Origin: Burkholderia metallica
GTDB lineage: Bacteria > Pseudomonadota > Gammaproteobacteria > Burkholderiales > Burkholderiaceae
NCBI RefSeq assembly: GCF_902832845.1
Contig: NZ_CADFDB010000002.1
Location: 248,001 to 312,000, forward strand
Length of the DNA: 64,000 nucleotides
Reading direction: 5' to 3'
Position numbers and translations under genes: made by a program. How positions within the stretch are numbered: the first letter of the stretch is position 1; each line of letters begins with the position of its first letter. Under the pieces are notes generated by a model. That model ran no database searches, was not told where the DNA came from, and was given only the letters and a program-made list of their open reading frames with translations. Below, in pieces: positions 26,946 through 35,296 of this stretch.

Positions 26946-28288
26946 GTGGCCCGAAAGTTGTTCGGATCGTGACGCGCGAGGAAATCGTCGCCATCTGCGA
27001 GGGACATCTGCAACGTCTTGACCAGGCCATCGCCACGTGGATTGCCGAAGGCACACATATCGGCAAGCTGCTTGATGAGGAGATCGCCGCGACCCGGGCT
27101 CGCCGTGACGCGCTGGGAGCATTGATCGCAGCCGACGCGTTTATGGACTTGCAAAAGAAAGTGCCTGACGAGATCGCTTTCCTGAAGTCGGATCTCGCCC
27201 GGCGTCAACAGGCGGCAATCGAGCAGGCCGAGCAGGCAGCGAAGCGCCGGCGGCAAGGACGGCACAGCGCGGTGACATTGCTCGACGCACTCGAAGCGAA
27301 AGGCGTCGAGATTCCGGCTGAACTCCATAAGCAGCTCGATCACTTGCGCTCGGGAAACATGCTCAAGAACGCCGATGCCCTGCTCGCGCAAGGGTTCGCT
27401 CTTCTGACGCCTGCGGTAGAACGAACGCTCAACGATGCGCAACGGGCTCTAGCGAATCGCCTCATGCCGACGGAAACGACGGCAACCTTCCAAACGTGGA
27501 CGGCGACGCAAATGGCTGCGTCTCGTGATCCGTCGATCGACCGTCTCGATCGACAGATCGGCGAAGCACGGGTATTCCTGGAACCACAAGCGGTCGCCGG
27601 ATTCTCGTCGCGCCTGGATGCCCTCGAAGACGAACCGAGCGACGCGCGACGAAGCCTGTTGCTCGACAGCCTGATCCTCGACCTGTCGAGCGCCATCGAC
27701 GCGGCTCGCGCACGTCGCACGGCTATCTCGGCACTGGAAGAATTAACGGCGGAGATTCGGGCTTACGACACGGCAGACACTGCAATGTTTGTCGAACGTG
27801 CCCGACAATGCGATATCACCACGTCGCCTGACTTCGTGGCCGAGCTGACCCGATCCGGGCAGGAACTAATAGCTCGAGTGCGACAGCAACAAGCGGCGGA
27901 GGCTCGGCGCAACGCCATCCTGAGCGGCTTGGCGCGACTCGGCTATGAAGTACATGAGGGTATGACGACGGCATGGGCGAAGGACGGCCGGGTCGTCGTC
28001 AAGAAACCCTCCCTGCCGGACTATGGTGTGGAAATCGGTGGTCAGGCTCAAGCGGGTCGCCTGCAGGTTCGGGCCGTATCTCTCGCCGCGAATCGCGACG
28101 TTGCCCGCGATAAAGATGTCGAAACGCTCTGGTGTGGCGAGTTTGGCCGGTTGCAGGCGTTGCTGGCACAACATGGTGATGACTTGCTGATCGAACGTGC
28201 AATGGGTGTTGGCGAGGTACCGCTCAAGGTTGTTTCCGAGATGGACCATGCGTCCAGCCCCGCAGCAGCCATGCGCACGCTGAGGTAA
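26942..28288 (+). CDS. Coiled-coil protein of unknown function, last gene of the candidate defence operon
   Basis: A 448-residue protein that I cannot assign to a named family. It starts MSGPKVVRIVTREEI, then a helical domain (20-60). Long helices rich in Ala, Arg, Glu and Gln (about 75-140 and 235-350) predict coiled coil, for example in the segment IEQAEQAAKRRRQG. A more mixed C-terminal domain (370-448, with LPDYGVEIGGQAQ) looks like beta structure. No signal peptide and no catalytic motif is visible. Its ATG overlaps the stop of the helicase gene (ATGA), so the two are translationally coupled and the products probably form a complex. A structural or sensor subunit is a reasonable inference, not a demonstrated role. 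Confidence 0.82.
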   Translation: MSGPKVVRIVTREEIVAICEGHLQRLDQAIATWIAEGTHIGKLLDEEIAATRARRDALGALIAADAFMDLQKKVPDEIAFLKSDLARRQQAAIEQAEQAAKRRRQGRHSAVTLLDALEAKGVEIPAELHKQLDHLRSGNMLKNADALLAQGFALLTPAVERTLNDAQRALANRLMPTETTATFQTWTATQMAASRDPSIDRLDRQIGEARVFLEPQAVAGFSSRLDALEDEPSDARRSLLLDSLILDLSSAIDAARARRTAISALEELTAEIRAYDTADTAMFVERARQCDITTSPDFVAELTRSGQELIARVRQQQAAEARRNAILSGLARLGYEVHEGMTTAWAKDGRVVVKKPSLPDYGVEIGGQAQAGRLQVRAVSLAANRDVARDKDVETLWCGEFGRLQALLAQHGDDLLIERAMGVGEVPLKVVSEMDHASSPAAAMRTLR

Positions 28289-28312
28289 ATCGTGCGTCGG
28301 AAAGTCTTCCGG

Positions 28313-28330
28313 GCGCGGCATATGCCGCGC
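28313..28330. other. Perfect 18-bp palindrome after the four-gene operon
   Basis: GCGCGGCATATGCCGCGC is a perfect palindrome 24 bases downstream of the operon's last stop and 28 bases before the end of the converging LprI-like gene. No T-run follows on either strand, so it is not a standard intrinsic terminator, although a hairpin at the convergence of two transcripts could still stabilise or block RNA. A protein-binding or recombination site is an alternative. Confidence 0.6.
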
Positions 28331-28357
28331 GCCAGGGGCTTCGGTACCGACGCGATT

Positions 28358-29092
28358 CTATTTCCCATCTTCGGGAAGCAAAGGCTTCGAACCTAGCGAA
28401 CCCATGAACTGGCCGATTCTCTCGCCGTATGCGCGACGCAAACAATCGAGGTCGTTGCCACACTGATGTCGCGTACCGACCCAGTCTGACTCGGATTGCC
28501 GAAGAGACTCCGGATCCGAGACGGTTTGCAGTGCAGCCGTATACAGTTGCGCCAACCTCCGGTCCATTGCGGCCAAACCCGGGTCATGACAGATTGCCGA
28601 TTCGTCATCGTGCGATGCCCGTGAACAGTTGAAACTAGTCTCGAAAACTCGCGTTTGCACGGCATGACCCGCAGACGCGTCCGACGCGCTGCTGTTCTGT
28701 TCAGATTTTTCGAATGATGGACGCTCAGAACTCGGCATGCTGGATGCGGATCGAGCTGATGCATGCACCTCCGGCCGCACATTCTCGTTTGTCGATTCCG
28801 ATGAATATCCAGAGGAAAGATCTTCCGCTGGCCGGCCCTTGTGAGTCGCTTCGGTTCGGGTAGCTTGTATGTCCGAATCCGACATGCTGTTAACTACCAA
28901 CCCGAATAAAAATAGACCGATGCCACACAACAAGACCTTTCCTGACCGAGCAAAATTTCTAGAATCCGGCTCGTTGTTCTTATAGCCAGTCTTGAACCTC
29001 CGATCGACCTTGCGTGTATCTACAAAGCCGCCAATACCGATCAATGATGCAAGCAAACCTATACCAACCAGGCTGTTACCTATCAGTGCCAT
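28358..29092 (-). CDS. Membrane-anchored protein with LprI-like lysozyme-inhibitor domain
   Basis: A 244-residue protein with two predicted membrane helices at the N-terminus (about residues 2-24 and 53-71, GKVLLCGIGLFLFGLVV), a low-complexity Ser/Glu-rich linker (75-150), and a C-terminal domain (155-235) with SFNCSRASHDDESAICHDP, then LAQLYTAAL and CGNDLDCLRRAYGERI. The cysteine pattern and helices match the DUF1311/LprI-type domain found in lysozyme-inhibitor-like envelope proteins. The domain is likely periplasmic. GC is much lower than the host average, in line with the accessory region, and it converges on the four-gene operon. Whether it is part of the same system is unknown. Confidence 0.75.
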   Translation of the reverse strand: MALIGNSLVGIGLLASLIGIGGFVDTRKVDRRFKTGYKNNEPDSRNFARSGKVLLCGIGLFLFGLVVNSMSDSDIQATRTEATHKGRPAEDLSSGYSSESTNENVRPEVHASARSASSMPSSERPSFEKSEQNSSASDASAGHAVQTRVFETSFNCSRASHDDESAICHDPGLAAMDRRLAQLYTAALQTVSDPESLRQSESDWVGTRHQCGNDLDCLRRAYGERIGQFMGSLGSKPLLPEDGK

Positions 29093-29503
29093 ATACTTCC
29101 CCGATATGACGTTTTTGGTATTTTATAATGTGACCGTCCGCATCTGCATTAGAGTGATTCAATCAGATCCGTGCAGCCACACCAAGTCATTGCCGACCAA
29201 ATTTCCCTTGTCGCCCCTTACCCCCTATCGCTCGATGATGATAGGATTTTATGCCATAGCCTTTGGGAAGAGGATTAATACAATCCTCCGTCGAACTCAA
29301 CGACTCTAATAAATCACCCGGAAAAACAGATAGTGGACAATCCGTTTGGTGAATTCCGGGTCGCGGTTGCGAATAATCGGCTCCGACGGGCTCCTGGAAA
29401 ACGGTGTCGAATTGTGTCCGCCACACACTTCCATCTCGTGCCAGCCAGATGGACAACGTTCACGAAGCTGTCCGCTTGCTGCGCCGCATCAACCATGCGC
29501 CCC
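29093..29503. other. AT-rich gene-free stretch at the right edge of the island
   Basis: These 411 bases carry the lowest GC in the window and no gene that I can support. Short frames around 29187-29456 and 29314-29496 on the minus strand have no start signal or recognisable product and could be decayed coding remnants. A TATAAT at 29124-29129 (plus) has no convincing -35 box and no downstream gene. The upstream half probably holds the promoter of the LprI-like gene. Composition returns to host-like values at about 29500. Confidence 0.6.
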
Positions 29504-30424
29504 CTACCGCGCCGCCTGCTGCCGCTGCACCTCCTGCGTTTTCATCTGCAGATACGCGCCGCGCTCGACCTCGTGCAATTGCTGCGGATACTGCTCGGTC
29601 GCGTCGAACCAGCGCGCGAGGCGCTGGTCGAGCGGCTTGTCGAGCGTCGCGAGATACGCATCGATCGCGAGGTAGTAGCGCATCGTGTTGCGCTCCAGCA
29701 GCCCGCGCACGCCGCCGACATACTGCGGCTGCGCGGCCGATCCGCCGCCGACGGCCGTGAAGCCGACCTTGTCGCTGCCGACGGTCGCCAGGTAGGTCTT
29801 CATCGCCATGCGCCCGACCGTGCCGAAGCCATACGAATACGTGAGATGCAGGAACGTGCGCGAACCGCCCACCGGCACGGCCTCCAGCGCGATCCGGTAA
29901 TCCTTCGTGCCCATCGGGCCGCTGTCGGCGGTCAGGTCGACCTGGAAATAGTCGGGCGTCGCGGCCGCCACGCGATAGCGGAACTGCACGCGATAGGTGT
30001 CCGGCAGCTTCTGCTGGATCTTGCGGCCGAGGTTCACGTCGAGCACCGGGCCGTTGCTGCCGGTCGACGCATGGCAATACTTCGTGTTCAGATGCAGGAT
30101 CAGCACCGCGCACCAGTTCGCGGGGCCCTGCGCGGGATCGTCGAGCTGGCCGCTCACGACTGCGTACGGATAGTCGACCACCGCGTAGATGTCGCCCTTC
30201 AGCGACGACGACGCTTCCGCCGATTCGAGGACCAGCGGCCGGTGAAACGCGTTGTCCTTCAGTTGCGCGCCGAGGCTGTGGTAACGGTCGAGCAGCGCGG
30301 CCGCGCCGTTCGCGGCCTCCGCGCCGAACGACAGCGCGCTCCAGCCGACACACAACGCCGCCACGAGCGTGCGCGCCGCGCGGCGGCCAAGCCGCGTGCC
30401 GCACGAATGTCCGGATGTCTCCAT
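29504..30424 (-). CDS. Exported hypothetical protein
   Basis: A 306-residue protein with an N-terminal signal sequence (twin-arginine-rich n-region, then TLVAALCVGWSALSFGAEA; cleavage probably near residue 36). The mature part contains LDRYHSLGAQLKDNAFHRPL, AVVDYPYAVVSGQLDDPAQGP and YRVAAATPDYFQVDL, which look like a periplasmic beta-rich domain conserved among Burkholderia. No catalytic motif is visible. The ATG at 30424 has GGGAG 7 bases upstream; the frame runs much further upstream without coding character. High GC marks it as the right chromosomal flank of the island. Function unknown. Confidence 0.8.
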   Translation of the reverse strand: METSGHSCGTRLGRRAARTLVAALCVGWSALSFGAEAANGAAALLDRYHSLGAQLKDNAFHRPLVLESAEASSSLKGDIYAVVDYPYAVVSGQLDDPAQGPANWCAVLILHLNTKYCHASTGSNGPVLDVNLGRKIQQKLPDTYRVQFRYRVAAATPDYFQVDLTADSGPMGTKDYRIALEAVPVGGSRTFLHLTYSYGFGTVGRMAMKTYLATVGSDKVGFTAVGGGSAAQPQYVGGVRGLLERNTMRYYLAIDAYLATLDKPLDQRLARWFDATEQYPQQLHEVERGAYLQMKTQEVQRQQAAR

Positions 30425-30495
30425 TCTTGTACTCCCTGGCGCGCGATGGCCGCGCGCATGTATCACAGAATACGCCTGCGGATCGCGCACGGCTG

Positions 30496-30819
30496 CTAGC
30501 GGCCGCGCTTGACTGGCACCGGCAACTGCGCGGCGGTGATCCGGATCAGCGCCGACAGCCATTCGCGGTCGTCCCAGCGCTCGCCGCCGATCACGAGGTG
30601 CGGTTTCGCGGCCGGATACGGCGAGCCTTCGTCGCAGGTGCCGAGAAACGCGCGGCCTTCGGCCGTGGGCTTGACGAACAGCCGGTCGTCGCAGACGAGC
30701 GCGACCATCTTGCCGTCGCAATAGATACCGTACTCGCCGAACATCTTGCGTGCCGATACCGTGCCGGCCCCCGCCATCTGCTCGACGATGAAATCGACCG
30801 TACTTTGGCTCGATGCCAT
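30496..30819 (-). CDS. TfoX N-terminal domain protein
   Basis: A 107-residue protein matching the TfoX_N domain: VEQMAGAGTVSARKMFGEYGIY, CDGKMVALVCDDRLFVKPT and the late PHLVIGGERWDD. Full TfoX/Sxy has a second C-terminal domain and regulates competence; stand-alone N-domains like this one are common in proteobacteria and their role is unclear. It is cytoplasmic and probably monocistronic, transcribed in the same direction as the exported protein 71 bases downstream. Family assignment is solid, function is not. Confidence 0.88.
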   Translation of the reverse strand: MASSQSTVDFIVEQMAGAGTVSARKMFGEYGIYCDGKMVALVCDDRLFVKPTAEGRAFLGTCDEGSPYPAAKPHLVIGGERWDDREWLSALIRITAAQLPVPVKRGR

Positions 30820-31200
30820 CCGTCGCTCCTTGCAAAAAGTTTATGACCGTCGTGTGTGGCGGACCGTTCCGCGCGATGGATAAATCCGACTGCGCTGCGG
30901 TGCGGCATCGTTTCGTCGGCGGAACGTGGATTAACGCGCGGAGGGCGGCGCTTGCCGGCCCATGGCGCGCTGCGCTATGGGCCGTGACAGTTGCATGACG
31001 GTGCGACATCCGGCCCGCGCTTAAACCTGAATCGCATGTTTCTCGTATGGTCAAAACCGCACGCACGCATTCGCCACGCGCCGCAGCGCGGCCGCCCCGC
31101 TTTCGAGCGCGGCGCGGAAACGCGCGGCAGAGCACGCGTCGACAGCCGACATGGCCCACACGCGGCGGCGTGCGGCCGCCGCCCGACCGAAACGACGCCG
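30820..31200. other. Intergenic region with a strong hairpin
   Basis: This 381-bp stretch lies between the recombinase gene and the TfoX_N gene, both on the minus strand. The main visible structure is an imperfect hairpin at 30957-30983 (GGCCCAT-G-GCGC, loop GCT, GCGC-T-ATGGGCC). It lacks a T-run on either strand. Nothing else is recognisable. Confidence 0.5.
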
Positions 31201-32937
31201 TTACTTGTCGGCCGCGAACGCGCTCGACATCTGCCGCGCGCGCTTCACGTCGTCGCCGTGCAGATAAATCGACGTCGTCGAGATCGACGCATGCCGCAGG
31301 TTGTCGCGCACGGTCGTCAACTCCGCGCCGCGCGCCAACGCATGCGTCGCATGCGTATGCCGCATCCAGTGCGGGCTCGCCTGCCGCAGCTTCTGCGCGA
31401 GCGCGGGATTGTCGGCATCGACCTGCTCGGCCGTCTGCGCGAAGAACCGCTGCATCACCTTCCACAGCCGCACGCTCGTGATCGCGGCCGCGCCGTCTTC
31501 CGCGAGGCTCGGGATCAGCGGCGTATCGGGCCGCCAGCGCGACGGCGTGACCGGCAGCCGGCGCGCGACCAGATAGCGGTCGAGCCCCGTGCGCGCGAGC
31601 GGCGGCAACGCGACCCGCGCGGCCTTGCCGCCCTTGCCGATCACCTTCAGCCACGCATCGCCGTGCACATCGGTCTCGATGTCGCCGAGCGTCGCGCCGA
31701 CCAGCTCGCTCGCGCGCAGCCCGGTCGCGTAGCCGAAATCGAGAATGAAGCGCAGCCGTTGCGCGGCGGCCGGCGTCCAGCCCGACTGCGGCGCGCCGGC
31801 CGCCGTAGCTTTGCGGAACTCGAGCCCGTCGGCGATCGTCCGCACGAGCAGCCACTCGCCTTCGGTGAACGCATGCGACGTGTCGAGTGCGTTCGCGCCG
31901 CGCGTGTCGCGCACCTTGACGCCCGCGAACGGATTCGCGAGCAGGTAGCGCTGCTCGATCAGCCAGCGGAACAGCGCGCCGAGCACCGACAGCGTGTACG
32001 CCGCCGAGCGGGCGGACAGTGCGCCCGAGAACGGCCGCCAGTCGGGCGCGCCGCGCGGCCGCACGGGCCCGACCCAGCGCTCGTGCGGCGTCGGGCGCCG
32101 CACGAACGCGCGATACGCGACCGCATCCTCGGTCGTCAACGACGACAGCGCGCGGCCGCGTTCGACGATCGCCCACAGGATCAGCCGCTCGGCCTCCTTC
32201 CGGTACGCACGCCGCGTCGCGGCCGATTCGTGCAGCGACAACCACGCATGCACGGCCGCGTAGTCGTTGTCCGCATCGAGCGTGCAGGTCGCGCGCGGCG
32301 CGCGGAACGTGCCGGCCGAGCCGTCGACCTCGTGCGGCAGCTTCAACTGCTCCCACGGCACGATGCTGCCGCGCGGCGTCGCCGCGATCAGCGCGCGCGC
32401 CCGTTCGGTCAGGTCCGGATGCGCGGCGAAAAACGCCTCGATGTGCCGCGCACCGGCCACGCCGAGGCCCGCGATCGCACGCCACCACTGGCGCCGGCGC
32501 GGAATCCGCACCGTGAGGTCGGCCAGCGTCGTGATGCCGTGCGCACGCAGCGCGACGACCGCGCGCGCGGGTAGCCACAGGCCGACGTCGTCGCTGATCT
32601 GCGGGACCGGCGCGCGCGCATGACGCAGCACGCCGATCGCTTCGGCCGCGGCCTTCGCCGCCTGCGCACGCTCACCGTCGGGATGACCGAGCCGCTCCGC
32701 GAGATCGGGCCGGCCCGCTTGCCGCGCGACGCGCACGAGGCGGCGCCGGATGCCGCCGATCACACCGCGCGCCGAACGCCCGTCGCCGAGCCGATCGGGC
32801 AGGTAGCGCTCGACGACCTGGCGCACGGTCATGCCCGCATACCACGCACGCAGCGCGGCCAGTTCGTCGGCGTCGGGAAAGCCTGCGGGCGCAGGCGCGG
32901 AATCGGAGGAAGGCGATGAGGTGAGGCGAGGTTTCAT
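31201..32937 (-). CDS. Tyrosine recombinase with N-terminal DUF3701-like region
   Basis: A 578-residue site-specific recombinase. The C-terminal catalytic domain is complete: arginine in TGLRASELVG (about residue 407), lysine in KVIGKGGKAARV, HxxR in HWMRHTHATHAL (about 527), histidine in LRHASISTTSIY, where the terminal Tyr (about 558) is the nucleophile. A SAM-like core-binding domain precedes it (AATRRAYRKEAERLILWA). The first 200 residues contain LRAWYAGMTVRQVVERYLPDRL, typical of the DUF3701 region of a Burkholderia integrase group. The start at 32937 (MKPRLTS) is chosen over the in-frame ATG at 33009. High GC suggests a resident chromosomal gene, although it lies only about 1.7 kb from the accessory island. 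Confidence 0.88.
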   Translation of the reverse strand: MKPRLTSSPSSDSAPAPAGFPDADELAALRAWYAGMTVRQVVERYLPDRLGDGRSARGVIGGIRRRLVRVARQAGRPDLAERLGHPDGERAQAAKAAAEAIGVLRHARAPVPQISDDVGLWLPARAVVALRAHGITTLADLTVRIPRRRQWWRAIAGLGVAGARHIEAFFAAHPDLTERARALIAATPRGSIVPWEQLKLPHEVDGSAGTFRAPRATCTLDADNDYAAVHAWLSLHESAATRRAYRKEAERLILWAIVERGRALSSLTTEDAVAYRAFVRRPTPHERWVGPVRPRGAPDWRPFSGALSARSAAYTLSVLGALFRWLIEQRYLLANPFAGVKVRDTRGANALDTSHAFTEGEWLLVRTIADGLEFRKATAAGAPQSGWTPAAAQRLRFILDFGYATGLRASELVGATLGDIETDVHGDAWLKVIGKGGKAARVALPPLARTGLDRYLVARRLPVTPSRWRPDTPLIPSLAEDGAAAITSVRLWKVMQRFFAQTAEQVDADNPALAQKLRQASPHWMRHTHATHALARGAELTTVRDNLRHASISTTSIYLHGDDVKRARQMSSAFAADK

Positions 32938-33236
32938 GGTCGCAAGTTTGACAGAAGCGCGCGCGGCCGGAAACGTCGCGCGCGGCGTTCCGTCGAGATG
33001 AAAGTTCACGGGCGGGACGTTCGACCCAGCCTGTTATGCTGCGCACTGCATTCGCGCGTGATCCGTCCGCCGTTTCCCCGCATCACGTTGCGGCGGGAGA
33101 GATCCGCATTGAATTGCGCTGGACGATCCGGCCATCCGTATCGGGATCGCAGCGGGACATCGAAAGTCCCGCAGATCGTTCATTGCATTTCCGGCCGTCG
33201 GTCAATAACACCTTTACCAACAAGAACCGCAAATCC

Positions 33237-34415
33237 ATGACATCCCGCCTTCTCGCCGCGCTCGTCGCCGCGACCTTGAGCTGCACCGCCCTGCCGGCCG
33301 CGTACGCGCGCACCTATATCCCGCCGACCGCGTCGCTCGGAAAAGGGGCTTACGTTCACCAGTTCGTGCTGCGCGACCCCGTCACGCAGCAGCCGCTGCC
33401 GAATGCGCGCTACCGGCTGTTCCTGCCCGGTCAGGTCATCGCGGGGCTGCCCGTCAAGCCGGATCAGCATGACAGCGTGATCTTCGGCACGACCGACGCG
33501 GCCGGGCGCACCGTGACGATCCGGCTGCCGAAACGGCATCCGGAGAAGCAGTGGGTGTTCAACCCGGTCATCGGCGACGGCGACATGGGCGAATCGTTCC
33601 GGGTGGTCGACCCGGGCGGCACGACACCGCTTGGCCACGTCCCGTACGTGCTGGACGTCGAGAACGAATATCTGGCGTGCGGCTACTCGGATGCCAACGG
33701 CTACACCTACTACGCGCAATCGCGCACGCCGCGCAACGTCAATCTTTACGTCGGCACACTGGCCGGCTCGGCCGACACCGACTGGTGCGCGGGGCCAGGC
33801 GCGGCGATCGCGAACAGCGCAAACGCCCCGGGCGCGCCCGACCTGTACACGCAGTACCTCGGCACGCTGGTCGCCAACGGTGACCGGATCAGCAGCGATT
33901 TACGGCAGCATATCGTCGCGAAGCTGCTGTCGCTCGCGATCGCCGAACGCGATGCGGGCCGCGTGACTGCCGCGCTCGATTTCGACAGGATTCCGGACGA
34001 TCACCTGAACGACATCGGCTACCGGCTCGCGGACGCCGGCGTGGAAGTCGAACGGGGGCTCGAGATGATCGACGCGCATCTCGCGAAGTCGCCCGACGAT
34101 CCGTATGCACTCGACAGCAAGGGCTGGGCGCTGTACCGGCTCGATCGCAATGAAGAGGCGCTCGCGTGGTTCGGCCGTTCGATCGCGATCTTCGCGAAGG
34201 ACGGCGACGACGATGCGCGCGAAGCCCAAGCGACCGGACTGACGCACAAGGGCGAAGTGCTGTGGAAGATGGGGCGCCGGGATGAAGCGCGCGATGCGTT
34301 CGCGCAGGCGCGGAAGATTCAGCCGAAGAACGCGGAGCTGGCGGAGACGGTGAAGCGGCTGGCGATACCGATCGGGCAGGACGACGCGAAGGCGCCGGAT
34401 ACCGCCAGCGAGTAA
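33237..34415 (+). CDS. Exported tetratricopeptide-repeat protein
   Basis: A 392-residue protein with a cleavable signal peptide (MTSRLLAALVAATLSCTALPA, cut here for length, ending near AYA at residue 24). The first half of the mature protein is beta-rich (YVHQFVLRDPVTQQPLPNARY and TTDAAGRTVTIRLP), resembling a carboxypeptidase-regulatory/Ig-like fold often fused to transport or surface systems. The C-terminal half has TPR-like helices (DDPYALDSKGWALYRLDRN, TGLTHKGEVLWKMGRRDEA). Periplasmic location is inferred. It is divergent from the recombinase across a 299-bp intergenic region. Specific function unknown. Confidence 0.8.
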   Translation: MTSRLLAALVAATLSCTALPAAYARTYIPPTASLGKGAYVHQFVLRDPVTQQPLPNARYRLFLPGQVIAGLPVKPDQHDSVIFGTTDAAGRTVTIRLPKRHPEKQWVFNPVIGDGDMGESFRVVDPGGTTPLGHVPYVLDVENEYLACGYSDANGYTYYAQSRTPRNVNLYVGTLAGSADTDWCAGPGAAIANSANAPGAPDLYTQYLGTLVANGDRISSDLRQHIVAKLLSLAIAERDAGRVTAALDFDRIPDDHLNDIGYRLADAGVEVERGLEMIDAHLAKSPDDPYALDSKGWALYRLDRNEEALAWFGRSIAIFAKDGDDDAREAQATGLTHKGEVLWKMGRRDEARDAFAQARKIQPKNAELAETVKRLAIPIGQDDAKAPDTASE

Positions 34416-34467
34416 GTGAGAAACAACGGCGGGGCGGGAAACAAGAAAGCGTGCGGGCCCGCCCGCG

Positions 34468-34659
34468 TCACGCCTCGCCTTTCGGCCCCGGATTGAGCAT
34501 CACGACGAAGGCGGCCACGCCGACGATCAGCGCGATCGCGCCGCCGCGCAGCGCCATCGTGTTGTCGAACAGCAGCCCCGACACCACGGCCATCATCCCC
34601 GCGAGCGACACGAACACGGCGATCGCCGCAACGACGATCCGGTACTGGCGACGTATCAT
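34468..34659 (-). CDS. Small two-helix membrane protein
   Basis: A 63-residue hydrophobic protein with two predicted membrane helices (about residues 7-29 and 37-56) and a basic N-terminus (MIRRQYR). It lies 15 bases downstream of the universal stress protein gene on the same strand and is probably co-transcribed. No family is recognised. The short length, hydrophobicity and operon position support it being real. Confidence 0.65.
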   Translation of the reverse strand: MIRRQYRIVVAAIAVFVSLAGMMAVVSGLLFDNTMALRGGAIALIVGVAAFVVMLNPGPKGEA

Positions 34660-34674
34660 CGTGCGTCCCTCGCG

Positions 34675-35157
34675 TCAGGCAGCAGCGGCAGCCGTAGCCG
34701 CTGCGTCATCATCGTCGCCGCGAATCAGCAGCACCGGGCACTTCGAGCCGCGCACGAAGCGCTCGGCGACGCTGCCGAGCAGCACGCGGCGGATCCCGCG
34801 CCGCCCGTGCGTGCCGACCACCGCGAGATCGATCCCGCATTCCTTCACGTAGCGCTGCAGGCGCTCCGCGATGTCCTCGCCGATGCTCTCGGTCTCGACG
34901 AGTTCGGCCTCGCCCTTCGCGCCGGCAAGTGCAATGATCTGCTCGGCTTCGCGCAGCACCTTGCGGCCGTCGTCGCGGATTTCCTCGACCAGCGCGTGCG
35001 GGTCGAAACGGCCCGCGTAGGTGAACAGCACCGACTTGTCCACCACATACACGACGCTGACGTGCGCGTCGCCTGCCAGCGCGACCTTCACTGCCTCGGC
35101 AAGCGCCTGCTTCGACGAAGCGCTGCCGTCGACGGCCACCATGATCTTTTCGTACAT
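34675..35157 (-). CDS. Universal stress protein, UspA family
   Basis: A 160-residue UspA-type protein. It starts MYEKIMVAVDGSASSKQAL and carries the nucleotide-binding pattern G-2x-G-9x-G-S in GTHGRRGIRRVLLGS, so it probably binds ATP, as one UspA subgroup does. The C-terminus has an Asp/Ala-rich tail after the core fold. Cytoplasmic dimer by family. Regulation by stress or stationary phase is usual for the family but not visible here. A small membrane protein gene follows. Confidence 0.93.
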   Translation of the reverse strand: MYEKIMVAVDGSASSKQALAEAVKVALAGDAHVSVVYVVDKSVLFTYAGRFDPHALVEEIRDDGRKVLREAEQIIALAGAKGEAELVETESIGEDIAERLQRYVKECGIDLAVVGTHGRRGIRRVLLGSVAERFVRGSKCPVLLIRGDDDDAAATAAAAA

Positions 35158-35296
35158 GCGAACCTCGCTGGGGTGAGTGGCCGCGCGTCCCATGGCGCGC
35201 GGCCTTGTCACCATCATCGGCTGATGGCGGGTTCGGAGGTTGACGGAGATCAAGATCGACCGGCAGCCGGCGGCGCGGCAAAGCGTCGCGTCGCCG

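Noticed and set aside
29124-29129. TATAAT box on the plus strand
   Set aside because: No convincing -35 box and no downstream plus-strand gene.
29504-32578. A 1,024-codon minus-strand open frame spanning three genes
   Set aside because: It joins the exported protein gene at 29504-30424 with antisense or out-of-frame readings of the TfoX_N and recombinase genes; only the part from 30424 has coding character.
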